Below the pieces are notes generated by a model. That model was not told the DNA's origin and did not search any database. It was given only the letters and a program-made list of their open reading frames with translations. Made by a program: the position numbers and the translations under genes. Below are positions 59,691 to 64,000 of a stretch of 64,000 nucleotides of DNA, in pieces. The DNA is from Brachycybe producta (lineage: Eukaryota; Arthropoda; Diplopoda; Playtdesmida; Andrognathidae), in contig JAUPFP010000013.1 of the NCBI GenBank assembly GCA_036925085.1, positions 4,117,155 through 4,181,154 of the forward strand, read 5' to 3'. Position 1 is the stretch's first letter. Every line of letters starts with the position of its first letter.

Positions 59691-60420
59691 GTTACATCGT
59701 TTTTTTTACCCTTTGACTCGCCTCAGCACTATGGACATCTAGCATCCTGAAGCTCTCAGCTTGCATCATGGCTTGTGGCTCTTGACTCACCACCTCTCTA
59801 CTATATTTCTGCCCATAGACGTTAAAATATTTTTAAAAGCAGATTGTTGTTAAAAGCAGAAGTTGTGGGCACCCTCTATTGAGCAAGAAAAGAAACATTA
59901 TACTTAGATCTTGCCAAAATGGATTCCAATTTGCTTTTTTGTCATGTCACGTCATGCTTCTTTCTGATTGGTGGGAATTTGAACGGAATATTTTGAGAAC
60001 GGAAAAAGTTGATCTTTGTTCAACTCATTTTTAATGAATTTTCCATTCACTTTTTATGGAAAATTGTCTCATTTAAATATTCCGTTATTATTTTCTGAGC
60101 GGAATTCCGCGTGTTGTTCCAGGCTTTAGCGATGCAAGCGCCTCTAATGACGTCTGTGACGCTTCTCCGTGCTTTTCACTGCCGATTTTATCTATATGGC
60201 ATTTAAACATATAAGCACAAATAATTACTATAGCATTTATCCAAATAAAAAATGATAATGAGCATCTTCTTGGCTAGACGATGTTTGATAGATTACAATG
60301 AAATTTCAAATATATTTGATTTTGTTCAATATTAGATTTTGGAATTTTGGTTGATTTAAATTAATGGGAAGCTTTTGCATTTGGAATAGAAAAGGACGAA
60401 ATTTTTAACCACCTTTTTTT

Positions 60421-60437
60421 TGGGGGGGGGGGGGGGA
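60421..60437 (+). repeat. Poly(G) tract
   Basis: Long G run preceded by poly(T). Confidence 0.9.
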
Positions 60438-61420
60438 GGAGGGTTCACAAAAACACTATTCATTGTGTTCCCTTTTTTATTCTGAAGAAAGTTTCACAAT
60501 TTATTGCCATTTAAGTAGAAACTTAGCTGTTAATGGGTCTCGCCTAGACACTTAAATGTTAAAATTTTTCTTCTGTGTGTGTGTGCCTCGATTTTTTTTT
60601 TCTTCTATCTTTTTCTTTAGGATTCTTCTCATTTCAGACAGTGAAATTCAAATTCCGTTCCACCTTCTAAACACTTTCATTAGAGATTAGAAAAGAAAGA
60701 GAGAGAGAGGAGACCTTTTTCGTTAGAAAAACGCCCTTACGATTTTCAAAATTTTCATTGTCTTTGCTCATGTTTCTTCTATGTATATATTGTGTTATGT
60801 GTGTAATCAGTAGAATAACAGTTTCTATTTTTGGAGAAAAATATTCACACATTTTTTTTTTCTCCTTGTATTTAAGAGAAAGGTCTCAAGAAATATATTA
60901 TAGACTTTTTCTCAACTAATCTATTGCCAATTTTCAGGAAATTCTCTTTTTTTTTCTCTCTTCTACCTATTCTAGACTGAAAATAAAACATTTTTAACTC
61001 TTTTGTTGTAAACCTTTTTCGACTTTTTCTATTTTCAAACGGCGTGAAATGTTTTTTTTTTTTTCTTTTCTCTTTGTTACTTTTTCTATTATTGATTGTA
61101 ACAATAGAGAGAGTAAAAAAAAAACGTCGAATAAGAAGTACTAACTGAATTGAAATTTTGTTTTATTGCTTTGGTGTATTATTTCATTCGTTTTCTGTTT
61201 GCTGCTGTTGCCTTTTTCTTCTTCTTCTTCAGAGAATAACATAAAATATCCATTTCGGTGTTAACATTTTTGTTGAAACGTTTACCCCCTCAATATAACC
61301 TTGTACCCACCATATAATAACATACTTTTGACCTGTAATATATATCTTTTAAAAAAGTTTCGATATTACGTGTAGCGTTTTTAGATGATATTCAAAAGAG
61401 ATGAGAGAGTTTGAGGATGA

Positions 61421-61440
61421 TGGGGGGGGGGGGGGGGGGT
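61421..61440 (+). repeat. Poly(G) tract
   Basis: About 18 consecutive G residues. Confidence 0.9.
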
Positions 61441-61569
61441 GTTGAGTGAGTGGAGAAAAGGAAGGAATGTGTTTTTATTTGTTTTTTGGCATATTTTTCC
61501 TATTCTTTATGAGATAAGATCCGTTTGTATGTTGATAAGTTCTCAGTTTTTCACAATAACTACAAGTTT

Positions 61570-61940
61570 GCATCTCTCTCTCTCTCTCTTTGTTTTTTCT
61601 CCCTGTCTGTCTCTCCCTCTTTCTAACTCCCCCTCACTTTTTCCCTGTCTGTCTCTTCCTCTTGTTTGTCTCTCAATGTCTGTCTCTCCCTCTCTCTAAC
61701 TCTGTCCCTCTCTCTTTTCAGTGTCTGTCTCTCCCTCTATCTCTTGTTTTTCTCTCCCTTTCTGTCTCCCTCTATGTCTCTCTCTCTCTCGTTTTTCTCT
61801 CCCTATCTCTCTCTCTCTCGTTTTTCTCTCCCTATCTCTCTCTCTCTTGTTTTTCTCTCTATCTCTCTTGTTTTTCTCCCTATATCTTTCTCCTTCACTC
61901 TGTCTTTCTTTCTCCGTCTGTCTGTCTGTTTCTCTTTCTC
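61570..61940 (+). repeat. Pyrimidine-rich satellite of CTCTCTC/TGTCTGTCTC units
   Basis: Almost pure C/T over 370 bases, with a recurring TCTCTCGTTTTTCTCTCCCTA unit near 61785, 61815 and 61845. Three overlapping Ser/Leu-rich open frames are artefacts of composition. Confidence 0.9.
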
Positions 61941-62284
61941 ATAAATATTTAAAACTAATACATAACTTAAGAAATTTTTTTCTGATATGGCTAAACTTTT
62001 ATTTGGTATTAGAATAATTTTCTTCTCTTTCGTACCTACTAGCTTCCTACTACAATGTACATATGAAAACGAGCTTTTTACTGCAGGATTACTACTGTAT
62101 TTTAGGCTTATTCAATGTAGTTTTAAAGTGTAAATGCTTCGTGAACTCTTGATTACTATTCTGTCTTCAGGTGCAAAAAATGAAAAAAAAGTGTTCTAGA
62201 AACTAGAGATATTTTCATGTTAATTTTTTTCTTCTTCTTAAAAATAAGCTTCTTAAACACGTTTGAGTTTGAAAATGACCCAGC

Positions 62285-62395
62285 TTTTTGGAAGATATCA
62301 TAATGAAAATACCCTGAAGAGACTAAGCTACCCTTCTAGTTTGTAAAACTCATTCAAGTTTCTCTTTATGTTTCAAAGCTGTGATATTCTGCTTA
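62285..62395 (+). repeat. Partial CTTCTAGTTTTTAAAA family copy
   Basis: GATATCATAATGAAAATACCC, AAGCTACCCTTCTAGTTTG, then divergence. Confidence 0.5.
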
Positions 62396-62510
62396 CACTT
62401 ATATAAGTCATATTTACACAAATTGAATACTGGCGTATTTTTTTAACATTTTGAGAAGAAAATGTCGTTTAAACTTTGATAAATGAAAACTAATTAAAAC
62501 CATTTATTTT

Positions 62511-62578
62511 TTCTAGTCAAAACTAGTTATTTTTTCTAGTCAAAACTAGTTATTTTTTCTAATTAGAACTAGTTTTGC
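62511..62578 (+). repeat. Three tandem ~22-bp units, TTTTTTCTAGTCAAAACTAGTTA
   Basis: Two identical units and a third with CTAATTAGAACTAG. Each unit contains the near-palindrome CTAGTCAAAACTAG. Confidence 0.9.
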
Positions 62579-63066
62579 GCATTTGTTAAAGTGCTACATT
62601 CATTCCTAACCTATTTTAAGAACAGTTTCCACTAGATCAGGTTTTTCTATTGTAAAAATTAGGCCTACAGGACCTAATATAATGTTAACAGTATATGGGA
62701 CTCTTGGCTGGTTATAGTGTCCAAATGCTTTTTTGTTTAAAATCTTAGGCTATTTGAGTAAATCACAAAAAAGGGAAGAGAAAAGAAAAACGATTTTCGC
62801 TTTTGAAAATAATAGTATTATTGCTGCTTTTTTACTCCAACGAGGTTAGCTCACAAAAGGGGGCGGTGTATATCATGCATAACTCATGAGTGTCGAAAGA
62901 AATATATTCTTATTGTATATAGGAGAAAGTGAACATCACTTATATGTGTTTAATATAAAAGAGGAAAAGTAACGTCATGATATAAAGATTATTGGTTTGT
63001 GGTTTTTTCTCTCACATCTTTTGGTACTTGTGTCACTAGGGCAAGTATTTACAGGGCAAGTATTTA

Positions 63067-63386
63067 CAGAGCCCTGTAAAGGACATGCGAGATTTTTTTT
63101 AAAATCTCGACATGTCGACGTTTCATTTCGACAAGTCGACGTTTCATCTCGACATGTCGACGTTTAATCTCTTTTATTCGGCCATGTTAATTATGCCATG
63201 TAGTGCGCACCATACTCTAATAATTAAATTATTGCTGCTACAAGAGGGCGCTTGTAATAATTTAATTATTAGAGTATGGTGCGCGCAACATGGCTGAATA
63301 AAAGAGATTAAACGTCGACATGTCGAGATTAAAGTCGAAATGTCGAGATTTAAAAAAAAATCTCGCTTGTCCTTTACAGGGCTCCG
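63067..63386. mobile_element. 320-bp TA-flanked foldback, CAGAGCCCTGTAAAGGAC termini
   Basis: CAGAGCCCTGTAAAGGACATG faces TTGTCCTTTACAGGGCTCCG, flanked by TA on both sides (63065-63066, 63387-63388). The left arm has three 20-bp direct repeats built on CGACATGTCGACGTTT, themselves palindromic at CGACATGTCG. The centre pairs GCGCACCATACTCTAATAAT with its complement around GAGGGCGC. Non-coding. Confidence 0.9.
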
Positions 63387-63399
63387 TAAGTATTATCAA

Positions 63400-64000
63400 A
63401 AACTGAAAATTCTAGTCTACTCCATTTTTGAACTTTTAAATTTTAATAACGTATTATTTATTCTAATTTTTTTTTAAAAAATTCTACTTTTAAATTTTGC
63501 TCAATAGAAATTTTTAATTTTTTAATGTGGAGGTCATTTTGTTTAGGATGTCAAATTTTTTAATCAAAATATCCTTAACAATGAGACACTAAATGTATTT
63601 TAACATTTAAGTCTTTAGAACTTTAAAGAAAAAATTAGGTTTATATTTTAAGTATATGTTATTAAATTAGCCTTTATTAATTGCGAATGAGATTGGTTGA
63701 AGGCTGAAAAGCTACTAGGTAGTACTGTATGTTAATATGACATTACACATTACCATACTTACTGCCTACTGGGTTACTACCATTAGGCATTTTCAAATAA
63801 AGATATTAATTAGGTTTCTATTTGAAAAGACCCAATGGTGCAATTCTAATGCGTCGTTGGCTGAGAGAGTTAAGTCACTCAAGAGTGGTAAGGGCTGGTT
63901 TAGTACTGTGCTCAGTGCTGAAGATGAACATTTTGTAGCTTAAGATGAAATGTATTTTCATCTAAGCTTTGTTCACTTTCAGCTAATGCAATTTACATGT
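63400..64000. other. AT-rich intronic end of window
   Basis: No splice-flanked exon or repeat boundary recognised. The open frame at 63737-63943 has no motif support. Confidence 0.5.

Noticed and set aside
61439-62017. Four overlapping Ser/Leu/Phe-rich frames
   Set aside because: Pyrimidine-rich satellite; three frames open at once shows composition, not coding.
63737-63943. Possible exon with WFSTVLSAEDEH
   Set aside because: No acceptor or donor at its edges and no fit to the I-BAR domain.

Overview
This is an AT-rich metazoan nuclear window made almost entirely of introns and repeats. It has spliceosomal introns, long TA/CT/CA microsatellites, non-LTR retrotransposon remains, tRNA-derived short repeats and many non-autonomous DNA transposons. 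The only coding sequence recognised with confidence is the N-terminus of an I-BAR (IMD) domain protein of the IRSp53/BAIAP2 group. Its residues resemble the protostome, especially arthropod, form as I remember it (Asp-Lys-Phe, Gly-Ala-Arg-Gln-Leu-Ile, Lys-Ala-Leu-His), so an arthropod or other protostome is my best guess, held loosely.

Layout, genes: (1) 58-1591 holds the last two coding exons of an unrecognised plus-strand gene, with a 5'-truncated RTE-type LINE in the intron between them and a likely poly(A) signal at 1934. (2) About 6.6-7.35 kb is the 5' region and first coding exon of the IRSp53-like gene, followed by a 9.7 kb intron and coding exon 2 at 17054-17129. (3) No third exon was found from 17.13 kb to the end, so the window appears to lie in one intron of at least 46.9 kb.

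Layout, repeats: the main finding is the number of foldback and palindromic elements. A ~206-bp near-perfect hairpin family occurs six times, most copies with 9-bp target-site duplications. There is a 1.2 kb TA-flanked foldback, a 1.1 kb foldback with a CCTAAC-rich tandem core, a 524-bp TTAA-flanked inverted-repeat element, a 486-bp TAA-flanked element, several hAT elements (one with a transposase remnant and an 8-bp duplication), four copies of a tRNA-like module bracketed by inverted repeats, and tandem arrays of 18-, 20-, 31- and ~195-bp units.

The two genes run in the same direction, and nothing links them functionally. No operon, CRISPR array, intact transposon or new multi-gene system is visible. 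Calls come from reading by eye: boundaries of old repeats are approximate, and superfamily names rest on terminal motifs and duplication length.
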